Below are positions 1-11,742 of a DNA stretch of 64,000 bases, piece by piece. A program made the translations under genes and the position numbers. The notes under the pieces were generated by a model that did no database searches, was not told the DNA's origin, and saw only the letters and a program-made list of their open reading frames with translations. The DNA is from Panopea generosa (lineage: Eukaryota > Mollusca > Bivalvia > Adapedonta > Hiatellidae). The stretch spans positions 26,255,184-26,319,183 of the forward strand of contig CM055896.1 of NCBI GenBank assembly GCA_029582155.1, written 5' to 3'. How positions within the stretch are numbered: the first letter of the stretch is position 1; every line of letters begins with the position of its first letter.

Positions 1-70
1 GGCCTGCTTACACAACTCCCCCAATTAACTGATCTAATTATCTGAGCACAAATTTATGTTGCTGTTCTGT

Positions 71-119
71 TATATGATGGACAATTAGGAAAAATTTTAA
101 CGCTGTTTTAGAAAATCTG

Positions 120-154
<35 letters not shown>

Positions 155-434
155 GTCCAGATGTGTTGCATGTAATTCCATAGTATATAAGTCATGGTCA
201 ACACCAAATTTATTGGTTTGGCAGAGGCTTTGATATTGTATCTATGGTTTGCATTGTAGCTAGGCGCACTCGCCGTAGTCTGGTCTGTTTATTTATGTCT
301 TGGTTATTCACAATTAAATATACATGAGCTAATTTTATATACAATTCTGGAAAAGCCCTAAGTGGAAAAGTTTTGATGTAACAAACAGATTTTCTAAAAT
401 AGCATGAAAACTTTTCCTAATTGTCCATCATATA
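71..434. mobile_element. MITE-like element with 51-bp inverted arms
   Basis: The left arm at 71-121 (TATATGATGGACAATTAGGA onwards) is repeated in inverted orientation at 384-434, with only a few mismatches over 51 bases. The 262 bases between the arms show no coding capacity. Ends rich in TATA make the target duplication unreadable (TA is possible). This is the shape of a non-autonomous DNA transposon; superfamily unknown. Confidence 0.65.
124..150. repeat. (TA)n microsatellite
   Basis: An uninterrupted alternating TA run of about 26 bases, just inside the left arm of the 71-434 element. Confidence 0.9.
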
Positions 435-920
435 TAAATAAACACACGTAAAGGTTAGTGTTTGTTTGTAACTGGTTGTCTTCTAAAATGTTTATTTTCA
501 ATATAGCCATTTGTTAAAAAAAAGATTACTATTAAACTGATAGAGAGTTGTTTATAACTATACATACCTAAATTTATGTACCGAATGGACACGCTGTCCC
601 TTTCACTATCACCTTGTGCCAATGTCCAATGAAGTCACCAGTGAAACAAACATTTTATTCACTAAGTGGGTATCTTGGAAATTTTTGATGGAAGGATATC
701 AAAGGAATTCTATCGGTGTAATGTAATAAAAGTCCTTGAAAGTGTCAGATATGTTTATGTCATTTATTTACAAAAATTTAAACACGTGTCAGATTTCGTA
801 GGAAATATATAAAAATAATGGACTAAAGTTAAGGCAATGATGATAAACCGGTATATAAATTCTATTTTAATTTCAAATGCTTTATATATTTTGTTTATGG
901 TGAGTATGCATCAATGCACT

Positions 921-950
921 TTTGTGGTGGTGGTGGTGGTGGTGGTGGGG
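921..950. repeat. (GGT)n microsatellite
   Basis: About eight GTG/GGT triplets followed by a G run. It produces a spurious run of tryptophan codons in one plus-strand frame. Confidence 0.9.
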
Positions 951-2569
951 TATTTCCCGTAACACGGCTTGTGGATCAAAGAAATTACTGATCAAACACA
1001 TTTCGGTCCAATATGGTTCACTGATCACATACAAGAAGTGTGCTATTTATATTACGATTGACTCTTCCGATAGTTTCCCTACTATCTGTAATGGTTCAGC
1101 CTAATTTGTCCATTTCATACGCCCCCACCCCCGCCTCTCCCCATGCATTTACCTTAGTGAAATAGAAAGCGACATAAAATGACGCAAGAAACTGTCAGAG
1201 TTTCGACATTGCACATTGGCATAAGGTAAAAAATTAATTGTGTCGGAGTTATAGACATAAAGCATGTGCATTCGCTACATAAATTAAGGCATGTGTATTT
1301 GTAAATATATTTATCTTTGCGGATTATGTAAATTCTTTTGTTTAATGAATTGTTATAATTGTTTTACATGACAATCTATCGAAATTCATAACTGAAATTA
1401 TAATTGGAAAATTACCTGTAAATAATGCACTATTCCTGTATTTAAGATAAATACTTGCCGAGACATCTATACTCTGTTTCTTGCATAATAGCAAATTATA
1501 CACCACTCCAGATATAAAAACACAGACTGGTTCACATTTATTTATTTATTATATACTTTTTTGATACTGTAATGTTAACTTTAGTGTAAATCAGTCTGGC
1601 ATTGTTTGGCCATCTAATGATTATGTGACTGTAACGTGTTTATCTGATGAAATTGACATGACGTGCTAACCGTGTGTATTAAATTTCAATGATTGAGTTT
1701 TATTAACATATTAATATGCTGTCACTCTACAAATCATCACCTATATGGTAGACCATATCTAAAATAGGGTGGCGTAGTTAGCAATATTTCAGAAAGATTT
1801 TAATCAATATCATTTTAATTTATTTAATTAATATACTATCATATAAAACCCTGCGATTTCGTTAAATATATAGTTCTTACTATTTATTCTACAGCGGTGT
1901 TACAATTGGACAACCAGAGATGATGCAATTGGTGAACACGCCGTTTAAACGATAAATTGTAAAAGATACACGGTAAACGATTCAAATGCAAACCCAGGCT
2001 AAAATGCATTTAGTATCGTTTTGAACTGCATTTTCGTATTTTCCTAATGTTTATCATAAAAAAATGCAAACCACAAACAAAACTAAAATGTATTTAAAAC
2101 ACAAAACAAACCTGTTTGACACACAAAACAAATGCATTTGAAATGCATTTTTGGTGTACTTTAACGAATTACGGTCTGACCATGAAGCACACTTTAAGAA
2201 TTTTAATGTTGTAGCACATAATTTCTGTTCAAGTTACCTAACACAGATATATATATTGTGTAATACAAACTATCTTACATCATTGAATGAATCTCGGTGA
2301 TTTTCTCCACAAGAATATATATATTTTGTCACTGGCTATGGTGTTATATAATGTAAAATAAATGTAGAACTAATGTACTGAAGAGTGCTGTTATTTATCC
2401 AAGACCAGACTTGGGCACATTATCTTATGATAACATAGACATTATCTTAAAACTACAATTTCCAAACATTTTCCCATACACTTGTTTTGCCTGAGAATTG
2501 TTAACACAGATAAGACAATATGTATGTTTCATGTTCTCCAACTTCCAATCAATTAGAATATTTGATAAT

Positions 2570-2845
2570 AACAGCTGTTACTGTCAAGTATGGATGCTGT
2601 TATTACCTGATGTTGGTAATAACAACTGTATCTGCCAAGTATGGATGCTGTTATTACCTGGTGTTGGTAATAACAACTGTATCTGTCAAGTATGGATGCT
2701 GTTATTACCTGGTGTTGGTAATAACAACTGTTACTGTCAAGTGTGGATGCTGTTATTACCTGGTGTTGGTAATAACAACTGTATCTGTCAAGTATGGATG
2801 CTGTTATTACCTGGTGTTGGTAATAACAACTGTTATTGTCAAGTA
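2570..2845. repeat. 51-bp minisatellite, about 5.4 copies, with hairpin core
   Basis: The unit reads TATGGATGCTGTTATTACCT, then GGTGTTGGTAATAACAACTG, then TATCTGTCAAG. Each copy carries the inverted repeat TGTTATTACC / GGTAATAACA (10-bp arms, 7-base spacer). The period is a multiple of three, so frames stay open on both strands; these are not genes. One more diverged copy lies at 3421-3472 beyond the inserted element at 2846-3420. Confidence 0.95.
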
Positions 2846-3420
2846 TAGGGCTATGCAATGGCATTTTTTTCCCCATCTGCTATGTATATCATGATATTTC
2901 ACTTTCAGAATGATACGTATCACTGTACATATTGCCTGTGAAAATAAAAGGCGATGCGTATTGCAATATTTAAGAAGCAATGCAATGCACATCATGATAC
3001 TGATTTTTAAATTGTATATTATGCAACTAACATGATTGTTAAATAAGGTGTATGTTATAACTATGCTTGTATGCAACTTAAAAGTATCTTTATTAACAAA
3101 GAACTACAGAACTTATTACACAGCATGACTGCAAGAGTTTTGAAATAAACATAGTGGGATAGTACCTGGCTAGTCTATATGTGAAAATTCGTCTTGCTTT
3201 TTAAAAAAAAAATTATTTTTTATTTGTTAGTTTTTATTAGCTAGTTTTCTACATTTGATCAAGAATGGAATTGCGATGCACGATATCTGACAATCATATT
3301 GATGCATCGTAAGTCTACAGAATGCATTGCATCGCGACATATTGGAATTTTCATTTAACAGACATCGGCGGAAAGGTGAATCATGAACCATCGATGTATC
3401 GATGAATCGTTACACCTCTA
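2846..3420. mobile_element. hAT-like non-autonomous transposon in a minisatellite
   Basis: The 575-bp insertion is flanked by a perfect 8-bp target duplication, GTCAAGTA, at 2838-2845 and 3421-3428. It begins TAGGGCTATGCAATGGCA and ends in the inverse of TAGAGGTGTAACGATTC, an imperfect terminal inverted repeat of a type common in hAT elements. Subterminal GCAATGCAATGC (left) and GCATTGCATCGC (right) add a second inverted pair. There is no transposase frame. Eight-base duplications are diagnostic of hAT; the family assignment is inference. Confidence 0.8.
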
Positions 3421-3472
3421 GTCAAGTATGGATGATGTCATTACTTGGTGTTGATAATAACAACTCAACTCT
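3421..3472. repeat. Displaced copy of the 51-bp minisatellite unit
   Basis: GTCAAGTATGGATGATGTCA followed by TTACTTGGTGTTGATAATAA resumes the 51-bp repeat after the 575-bp insertion. The inverted-repeat arms are eroded here, as expected for an edge copy. Confidence 0.85.
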
Positions 3473-3540
3473 CAATGTGTAGTATGGTCTTTAATATTAA
3501 CACACATCTGTTTTAAAGGTATATACTGTAATAGTATTGA

Positions 3541-4493
3541 CTAGAAACTGTGTACATAGGACACTGGCTCCCATTTTCATTTTATTAATGTTGCTAGAAA
3601 CTGTGTACATGGGACACAGGCTCCCATTTTCATTATATTAATGTTGCTAGAAACTGTGTACATGGGACACTGGCTCCCATTTTCATTTTATTAATGTTGC
3701 TAGAAACTGTGTACATGGGACACAGGTTCCCATTTTCTTTATATTAATGTTGCTAGAAACTGTACATGGGACACATGCCCCCATTTTCATTATATTAATG
3801 TTGCTAGAAACTGTGTACATAGGACACAGGCTCCCATTTTCATTATATTAATGTTGCTAGAAACTGTGTACATGGGACACAGGCTCCCATTTTCATTATA
3901 TTAATGTTGCTAGAAACTGTGTACATGGGACACAGGCTCCCATTTTCATTATATTAATGTTGCTAGAAACTGTGTACATGGGACACTGGCTCCCATTTTC
4001 ATTTTATTAATGTTGCTAGAAACTGTGTACATGGGACACAGGTTCCCATTTTCGTTATATTAATGTTGCTAGAAACTGTACATGGGACACATGCCCCCAT
4101 TTTCATTATATTAATGTTGCTAGAAACTGTGTACATAGGACACAGGCTCCCATTTTCATTATATTAATGTTGCTAGAAACTGTGTACATGGGACACTGGC
4201 TCCCATTTTCATTTTATTAATGTTGCTAGAAACTGTGTACATGGGACACAGGTTCCCATTTTCTTTATATTAATGTTGCTAGAAACTGTGTACATGAGAC
4301 ACAGGATCCCATTTTCATCATACCAATGCGGCGAGAAACTGTGTACATGGGACACAGGATCCCATTTTCATTATACTTATGTTGCTAAAAAGTGTGTACA
4401 TGGGACACAGGATCCCATTTTCCTCATACTAATGTGGCTAGAAACTGTGTACACGGGACACAGAATCCCATTTTCCTCATACTAATGCTGCTA
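3541..4493. repeat. 53-bp minisatellite (family A), about 18 copies
   Basis: The unit is CTAGAAACTGTGTACATGGG, ACACAGGCTCCCATTTTCAT, TATATTAATGTTG. A small inverted repeat ATGGGA / TCCCAT with a 7-base spacer recurs in most copies. A higher-order period of about 316 bases (six units, one 2 bases short) is marked by the GGTTCC variant at 3725 and 4041. The right end diverges (GGATCCCATTTTC variants) before stopping at about 4493. Confidence 0.95.
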
Positions 4494-4690
4494 GGCAATG
4501 AATACAAAGCCACAAAATCATGGCCCTGACAATATTATGTTCATTTGAAGAGGAAAACAAATTAATACCTTTTGTATATTATCTTATCAAAAATGTGCTC
4601 ATTTCACTACTGAGTATTGATTTAAGAGATTAGTTTGTTCTTAAACATTCCTTCGCATAATTTCTCATGTATCAGCCATCTTAAAATGTG

Positions 4691-4752
4691 ATGAATGAAT
4701 GAATGAATGAATGAATGAATGAATGAATGAATGAATGAATGAATGAATGAAT
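4691..4752. repeat. (TGAA)n microsatellite at the head of a dispersed element
   Basis: About fifteen TGAA units directly precede TAGGGTTTTACGGCG, an element head seen again at 59546-59583. Confidence 0.95.
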
Positions 4753-5165
4753 AGGGTTTTACGGCGTACCAACACATTATAGGTTATTCGATGCCAACAG
4801 GAAGGAAGATTCCAGGGTTCACTCTACATGTACAAAAACAACAAATTAAGATACAGATTAAAAAAGATACATCAACAAATGAATATGCAGAATGAACCTA
4901 GAACCTTGATACCTGCAAAACTGCAGAGTTTTAGCAAATTCTATCGTATCACTCAAATTGTCACTTCTTACGGCATGCATAAGCCAGTGATCCTATTCTT
5001 GCCATCACTCATATGGTTCCCCCAAACCACACAGGGGTTGATAATTTAACCACAATAGTGAACATGACAAAAAATGATAAAATGAACATGACACCCATTC
5101 GGAGGATTCCTACCCCTCTGCAGAGATCGACAGTGATTCTATTCTTAGCCGGAACCACACGGGCT
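4753..5165 (+). mobile_element. Dispersed bivalve element with TAGGGTTTTACGGCG head
   Basis: The sequence runs from TAGGGTTTTACGGCGTACCA through TCACTCTACATGTACAAA to a tail containing CCTCTGCAGAGATCGACAGT and ends near 5165. A diverged copy of the part after the head lies at 9004-9130, directly behind the 24-bp array. No protein is encoded. Such heads are common in bivalve genomes; whether this is a SINE, a MITE or a Helitron-type element cannot be told here. Confidence 0.6.
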
Positions 5166-7740
5166 TAAAATGTGATGAAGATGATCAAAACAAATTGTGA
5201 GAATTTCTTTGTTTTGGGCTGAAATTCCAGATTAGGTGAAATATTGTTGACTTAGAAATGATTTTAATTCTGTTAGTAATGATTGAAACATTAAACTACA
5301 CCAGTCATTATGGGGCTGACTGCAATACCTCTCCCGCAGTTGAAATATATGTTGTCATTAATTGTAGCTGCAATTGATTGACAACAATAAATCATTATAC
5401 AAGACCATTCAGCGTGACAGTATCATATATATATTAAAATATGGTATTACAAGAAATGTACCAGTCTGAATTATAATATATATAATATCTCATATCTAAC
5501 ACTATATATTATAATAGCTAATTTAATTAAAATGGTAAAATAAATTTGTAATATCTGTATTTAGAAAATATCACAGTTACAAAATGGAATACAAGTATAC
5601 ATTTCCTTTTAAGGCTATGTTTTCAATATCTGTCTTTCTTGATGCAAATAGTCTATATGTCCGTTGCCTAGTGTAAATGTAAATGTATTGCAACTTTAGG
5701 GTACATGTACCAGTATACTTTGGGTAAAAATTAAATGCATGTAAGACAAATCATCCAAGCAACAGTTACACTGTAGACACCCAAATGTGCATCTAAAAAC
5801 ACTTACAAACACAAAAATAATAATAGTAATGCCATGTTTGAGTACCTAATAAAGCCCCTTAACTGCCCATGAAACAAAATTAAAACTTACCAATATATCT
5901 GATCTAAGCCTATTTAATAATAAAATCTATATTCATGCTTAAACTGATTTGTATGTATGTAAATTTGAATAAATTAATAAGTTTAAACCAATAATAATAA
6001 AATGAGAAATGTTTCTATACAACATGAATGCCCATGTTGTATGTTTTGTATTGCTTATGTATATCAAATACCTTTAAAGTCTCGACTGTTCTCACTAAAC
6101 ACTACTCAAGATCTCAATATGATTAAAATATTTCCTAAAAAAGATAAAACTAGAAATGTGTCCAGAGGACATAGTCACAGACAGACGGATGAACTGAGGC
6201 AACACCTATTTTGCCCAATTCATCATTCTCCAAATGGTTGGTGCATAAAAATGGGGCATTCAATAGGGATTTATGAGTATTTCAGCAGAGATAAGAACAA
6301 TGAGTACATAGACTTGAATATAAACAAGATAAGGAACGTGTGATCTGGTTAAGAAACAAGCTGTCAACCAGACTAGTCAGTTACAGTAAACAATTACTCA
6401 CCAGAGTATCCGAGTGTTTACAACAAACATTTACAAAATTGACATGTCGCCATGAACTACAAACATAAAATTATAATTACCAGTTCATATATATATGACG
6501 TTTATTTGAAGGGTGAATCAGTCTGTCCTGTGCAATCTAGAGGCCTGTATTTTTATAGCTCAGGAAATATCATATATAATTACACTGCTGTTAAGCCTAT
6601 TTTAGAGGAGCAGATTTTGTTATAGAAGAAAACTCAAAAGAAAAAAAAAGTCACAATTTTCAGGCAAGTATAACTATAATACAAAATAAGATAGATAGAG
6701 CATCTACAACAAAATTTGGTATTCATTCTATAGTTTTCCTTAAAAGTTACGGTCCCTTTATTTAAAACATTTTTTGTCAAATAAAAGCAGTCTAGTTAAA
6801 CAACTGAAACTGTGTAAACAATGAGAGATTACACCACAGAATAAAAAACTGTTACAAAAATACATAACATATTGCCACTGTATCTGCATTCCTTTTTCAA
6901 AATTACGAAAATCTGTAAATTACCTCCCTTTACATTAAAATAAGAACAATATAACATATTGGATATCACCTGAGCACAGGTTGATAAACTTGATTTTATC
7001 CTCGATTCTGTTTGTCACAGACACAATTTCAATTTCAGGTTACTTCTTTAAAAGCATATATCAACATCCAGTCATTAAAGCTATCATACAGGATTTCCCA
7101 TGTATTTCTACTGACTTAACCTTTTGTATTTTCTGAAACCTTGTTCTATTTTCCTCCTTCATGATTAAAGTGTTAGACAAACTGTAGACAGCCATTTGTC
7201 TGAGATTAACAAATAGTTCTTTGTTTATTTAAAAAATAAAATAACAGCCAGTGTTTTGCTGAATATTATTATATATTCAAATTAATTGTTTTTCTTGTAA
7301 TGTGATATATTTCCACCTTCAGCATTTATGACTTAGTTACTCTGGCTTTATCAAAACAAGAAATTGAAAATCAAGCACTCTCATTGATGAGAAAATCATT
7401 CAGTAAAGATACAAAACAAGATCATAACATTATGCAGTAATATTTCTTCATCAATATATTGATTTATAAACAAACAAAACAATCGTATACATTTGCTGTA
7501 TACAATTATATCACTGTTCAGTGCAATGGAAAGTAATATATATAAGATCAAATCAACAAAAAGTCACAACAAAATCTCATTACACAACACATGTCTAAAC
7601 AAGTAAATTAAATATTACATGCGACACCCTGAATTATACAACAGTAGTAATATATGTGTAAAATTTACGAAACCATGGTAACAATACATACATCTGTAAA
7701 CATACTATATAAAGTTTGGTGCACTTGTATAAACTGTCAG
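5166..7740. other. AT-rich stretch, no gene seen
   Basis: No exon with family similarity or convincing splice borders was seen on either strand. The 113-residue open frame near 6002-6343 covers a dispersed-repeat fragment (CTAGAAATGTGTCC at about 6150) and is not convincing as a gene. A copy of the element head, AATGAATTGCGG, begins near 7752. Confidence 0.55.
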
Positions 7741-7754
7741 AGACGTAAACAAAT

Positions 7755-9003
7755 GAATTGCGGTTGTATGGTGTACCAACATATAGGTTGCATGGTGTAC
7801 CAACATATAGGTTGGATGGTGTACCTACATATAGGTTGCATGGTGTACCAACATATAAGTTGTACAGTGTACCAACATATAGGTTGCACAGTGTACCAAC
7901 ATATAGGTTGCATAGTGTACCAACATATAGGTTGCACAGTGTACCAACATATAGGTTGCACGGTGTACCAACATATAGGTTGCATGGTGTATCAACATAT
8001 AGGTTGTATGGTGTACCAACATATAGGTTGTACGGTGTACCAACATATAGGTTGCATGGTGTACCAACATATAGGTTGCATGGTGTATCAACATATAGGT
8101 TGCACAGTGTACCAACATATAGGTAGCACGGTGTACCAACATATAGGTTGTATGGTGTACCAACATATAGGCTGTATGGTGTACCTACATATAGGTAGCA
8201 TGGTGTACCAACATATAGGTTGTATGGTGTACCTACATATAGGTAGCACAGTGTATCAACATATAGGTTGTACGGTGTACCAACATATAGGTAGCACGGT
8301 GTACCAACATACATGTTGTATGGTGTACCAACATATAGGTAGCATGGTGTACCAACATATAGGTTGTACAGTGTACCAACATATAGGTAGCACGGTGTAC
8401 CAACATATAGGTAGCACAGTGTACCAACATATAGGTAGCACGGTGTACCAACATATAGGTTGTACGGTGTACCAACATATAGGTAGCACGGTGTACCAAC
8501 ATATAGGTAGCACGGTGTATCACCATATAGGTTGTACGGTGTACCAACATATAGGTAGCACGGTGTACCAACATATAGGTAGCACGGTGTATCAACATAT
8601 AGGTAGCACGTTGTACCAACATATAGGTAGCATGGTGTACCAACATATAGGTTGTACGGTGTACCAACATATAGGTAGCATGGTGTACCAACATATAGGT
8701 TGTACGGTGTACGAACATAAAGGTAGCACGGTGTACCAACATATAGGTAGCATGGTGTACCAACATATAGGTTGTATGGTGTACCAACATATAGGTTGTA
8801 AGGTGTACCAACATATAGGTAGCACGGTGTACCAACATATAGGTTGTAAGGTGTACCAACATATAGGTAGCACAGTGTACCAAAATATAGGTTGAACAGT
8901 GTACCAACATATAGGTAGCACGGTGTACCAACATATAGGTAGCATGGTGTACCAACATATAGGTAGCACGGTGTACCAACATATAGGTTGTATGGTGTAC
9001 CAT
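7755..9003. repeat. 24-bp minisatellite, about 52 copies, nested in a dispersed element
   Basis: The unit is TGGTGTACCAACATATAGGT then TGCA, with TGTA, AGCA and CGG variants. Because 24 is divisible by three, long frames of the type (MVYQHIGC)n stay open on both strands; they are not proteins. The left edge follows AATGAATTGCGGTTGTATGG and the right edge passes into sequence related to 4801-5050, so the array lies within a copy of the 4753-5165 element. Confidence 0.95.
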
Positions 9004-9264
9004 TAGGAAGAACCAAGCTCACTCTCCATGTACAAAAAAACAACAAATTAACACACTGAAGAATTATCTTAGCTTCAGCAAATTATATTGAGATATTTAA
9101 TGTGTCACTTCTCATCATATGCAAGAGTCATAAATGAACCATTAAATATGTCATTGACAATCACAGTATTATATTTGAAATAAAATCACCGAGCAGCCAT
9201 TTATAATATCAAACAACATGGTTTTTTTGATAATGAAACTTCACTGTACATATGTATGAGACAT
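9004..9264 (+). mobile_element. Right part of the dispersed element carrying the 24-bp array
   Basis: TCACTCTCCATGTACAAA and the following AACAACAAATTAA closely match 4818-4848, and later CTTCAGCAAATTATAT and GTGTCACTTCTCATC match 4928-4972. This is the continuation of the element interrupted by the minisatellite. It ends somewhere before the 65-bp array. Confidence 0.6.
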
Positions 9265-10551
9265 AAGTAACAATAGTGCTACAATACGACAGTATAAAGA
9301 TGATAAGTAACAACAGTGCTACAATACGACAGTATAACGATGATAAGTAACAATAGTGCTACAATACGACAGTATAACGATGAAAAGTAACACTAGTGCT
9401 ACAATACAACAGTATAACGATGATAAGATGACAATGGATCTCTGTACATAAGTAACAATAGTGCTACAATACGACAGTATAACGATAATAAGATGACAAT
9501 GGATCTCTGTACATAAGTAACAATAGTGCTACAATACGACAGTATAACGATGATGAGATGACAATGGAGCTCTGTACATAAGACACAATAGTGCTACAAT
9601 ACGACAGTATAACGATGATAAGATGACAATGGATCTCTGTACATAAGTAACAATAGTGCTACAATACGACAGTATAACGATGATAAGATGACAATGGAGC
9701 TCTGTACATAAGTAACAATAGTGCTACAATATGACAGTATAACGATGATAAGATGACAATGGATCTCTGTACATAAGTAACAATAGTGCTACAATACGAC
9801 AGTATAACGATGATAAGATGACAATGGATCTCTGTACATAAGTAACAATAGTGCTACAATACAACAGTATAACGATGATAAGATGACAATGGAGCTCTGT
9901 ACATAAGTAACAATAGTGCAACAATACGACAGTATAACGATGATAAGATGACAATGGATCTCTGTACATAAGTAACAATAGTGCTACAATACGACAGTAT
10001 AACGATGATAATATGACAATGGATCTCTGTACATAAATAACAATAGTGCTACAATACGACAGTATAACGATGATAAGATGACAATGGATCTCTGTACATA
10101 AGTAACAATAGTGCTACAATACGACAGTATAACGATGATAAGATGACAATGGATCTCTGTACATAAGTAACAATAGTGCTACAATACGACAGTATAACGA
10201 TGATAAGATGACAATGGAGCTCTGTACATAAGTAACAATAGTGCTACAATACGACAGTATAACGATGATAAGATGACAATGGAGCTCTGTACATAAGTAA
10301 CAATAGTGCTACAATACGACAGTATAACGATGATAAGATGACAATGGATCTCTGTACATAAGTAACAATAGTGCTACAATACGACAGTATAACGATGATA
10401 AGATGACAATGGATCTCTGTACATAAGTAACAATAGTGCTACAATATGACAGTATAACGATAATAAGATGACAATGGATCTCTGTACATAAGTAACAATA
10501 GTGCTACAATACGACAGTATAACGATAATAAGATGACAATGGATCTCTGTA
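9265..10551. repeat. 65-bp minisatellite with a 40-bp precursor unit
   Basis: The first four or so copies (9265-9425) have a 40-bp unit, GATGATAAGTAACAACAGTG then CTACAATACGACAGTATAAC. From about 9425 the unit is 65 bp: the same sequence plus GATGACAATGGATCTCTGTA and CATAA. About 17 long copies follow, with a GGATCT/GGAGCT alternation. Confidence 0.95.
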
Positions 10552-11742
10552 CCATTGCTGAAATGAGACATAGTTAACTTTCAATGGCAACCAAATTAAT
10601 ATTTTTGGGCACTGATCATTCCGGGCCTTTCAGTTTCCTCTGCCTTTTCACTGATATTTGGATTATTCAAAATTTAAAACAAAATTTATTATTAACTAGA
10701 TATCCCAAGTACATAATATACAAATAAATAAAATAATAACAAGAACAATTAATAAATAACAGTGTTTGCCATTCAAAAACTATATATCTTTCTAAAACTT
10801 CCCTATCTAGAATTATTTTTTAAAACATGAGAAAAGACTTTTCGTTACAATGTATGCATTAAATAGCCCTGTATTATACAACTGTTATAAAATAAATGTC
10901 ATGAATATGTATTTAAATACCAAATAATCAAAGAATCAATATTCTGCCTATATCGCTTTATCATAAAATATGCAGAGGTATAGAAGCAAAGTCAAAATTG
11001 GACAAACAAGATATGTATGGAACTGATGGAGGTTTTTTGAACAAATGCTTGAGTATCAAAGGGCCATAACAGTTAAGTAAGCTTCCATAGCAAGTTCTCA
11101 TTTATACAAATTTAATTTTCCAAAACAGACAAAGTTTGATGACTCAGGGTCAAAGAATTTCAAAGAAACAGAGCTAAACACAAATTGTAACATTTTGAGG
11201 TTTAAGGTCATCAGGAAAAATGCTGCATAGTTTTTTAGTAGTATTACATGTCCCCACTAACTACGATAGATCTGATGTAATTGGGTGACTCTAGGACAAA
11301 TATTATGAAAGCAATTAATTAATTAAATCGTCCCGACAGATGCTCCTCTACAACTCCAGAATAAATCTGGAGACTTTAGGTCAAATATTTAAGAAGTTAA
11401 CATTGTTTAGGTTAAGTTGATTATCCGTAGAGATCAAGGTCACCCAAAACAGCTGTAAAGAGTATTGCTACACATTAGACAACTATGGAACAAATGTGGT
11501 GACGATCTGCAGAGAAACAGAGCAACTAAATGTCGAATATTTTATGCCACTGATGAAGAAATAAATATCTATGTCTCCATTTCCTTAAAAAATGTGAGAC
11601 ATAAAACATGTTTGAAAAGAAAATGTATAGTAAAAGCAAACTGTTGAATATTTTAAATTGTTATTGTTATATGTAAATATTTGTTTCAAGTTTGCATGTT
11701 TTAGCAAAAAAATTCTTGTAAAAATAAGAACATTGTAAAACA
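10552..11742. other. AT-rich stretch with dispersed-repeat fragments, no gene
   Basis: The part at 11030-11480 has the style of bivalve dispersed repeats (AAAGGGCCATAACAG, AAGGTCATCAGG). A 60-codon open frame at 11465-11647 resembles nothing I know. Confidence 0.5.

Larger units (their letters stand above)
1..2569. other. AT-rich non-coding stretch
   Basis: I see no exon or RNA gene here. It contains a (TA)n run near 124-150, a GGT microsatellite at 921-950, and the inverted-repeat element at 71-434. The rest is AT-rich single-copy-looking DNA, including a stretch at about 1990-2160 with several AAAATGCATTT-like motifs. It lies beyond the visible 3' end of TMEM144. Confidence 0.6.

Noticed and set aside
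922-1104. Small protein starting with a run of tryptophans
   Set aside because: The W run is the GGT microsatellite; the rest has no recognisable feature.
7634-9046. 470- and 413-codon open frames on opposite strands of the 24-bp array
   Set aside because: The period is divisible by three, so openness is inherited from one stop-free unit; both strands are open, which is typical of repeats and not of genes.
11465-11647. 60-codon frame near the mariner remnant
   Set aside because: It does not resemble transposase or any other family and lies in dispersed-repeat-like sequence.
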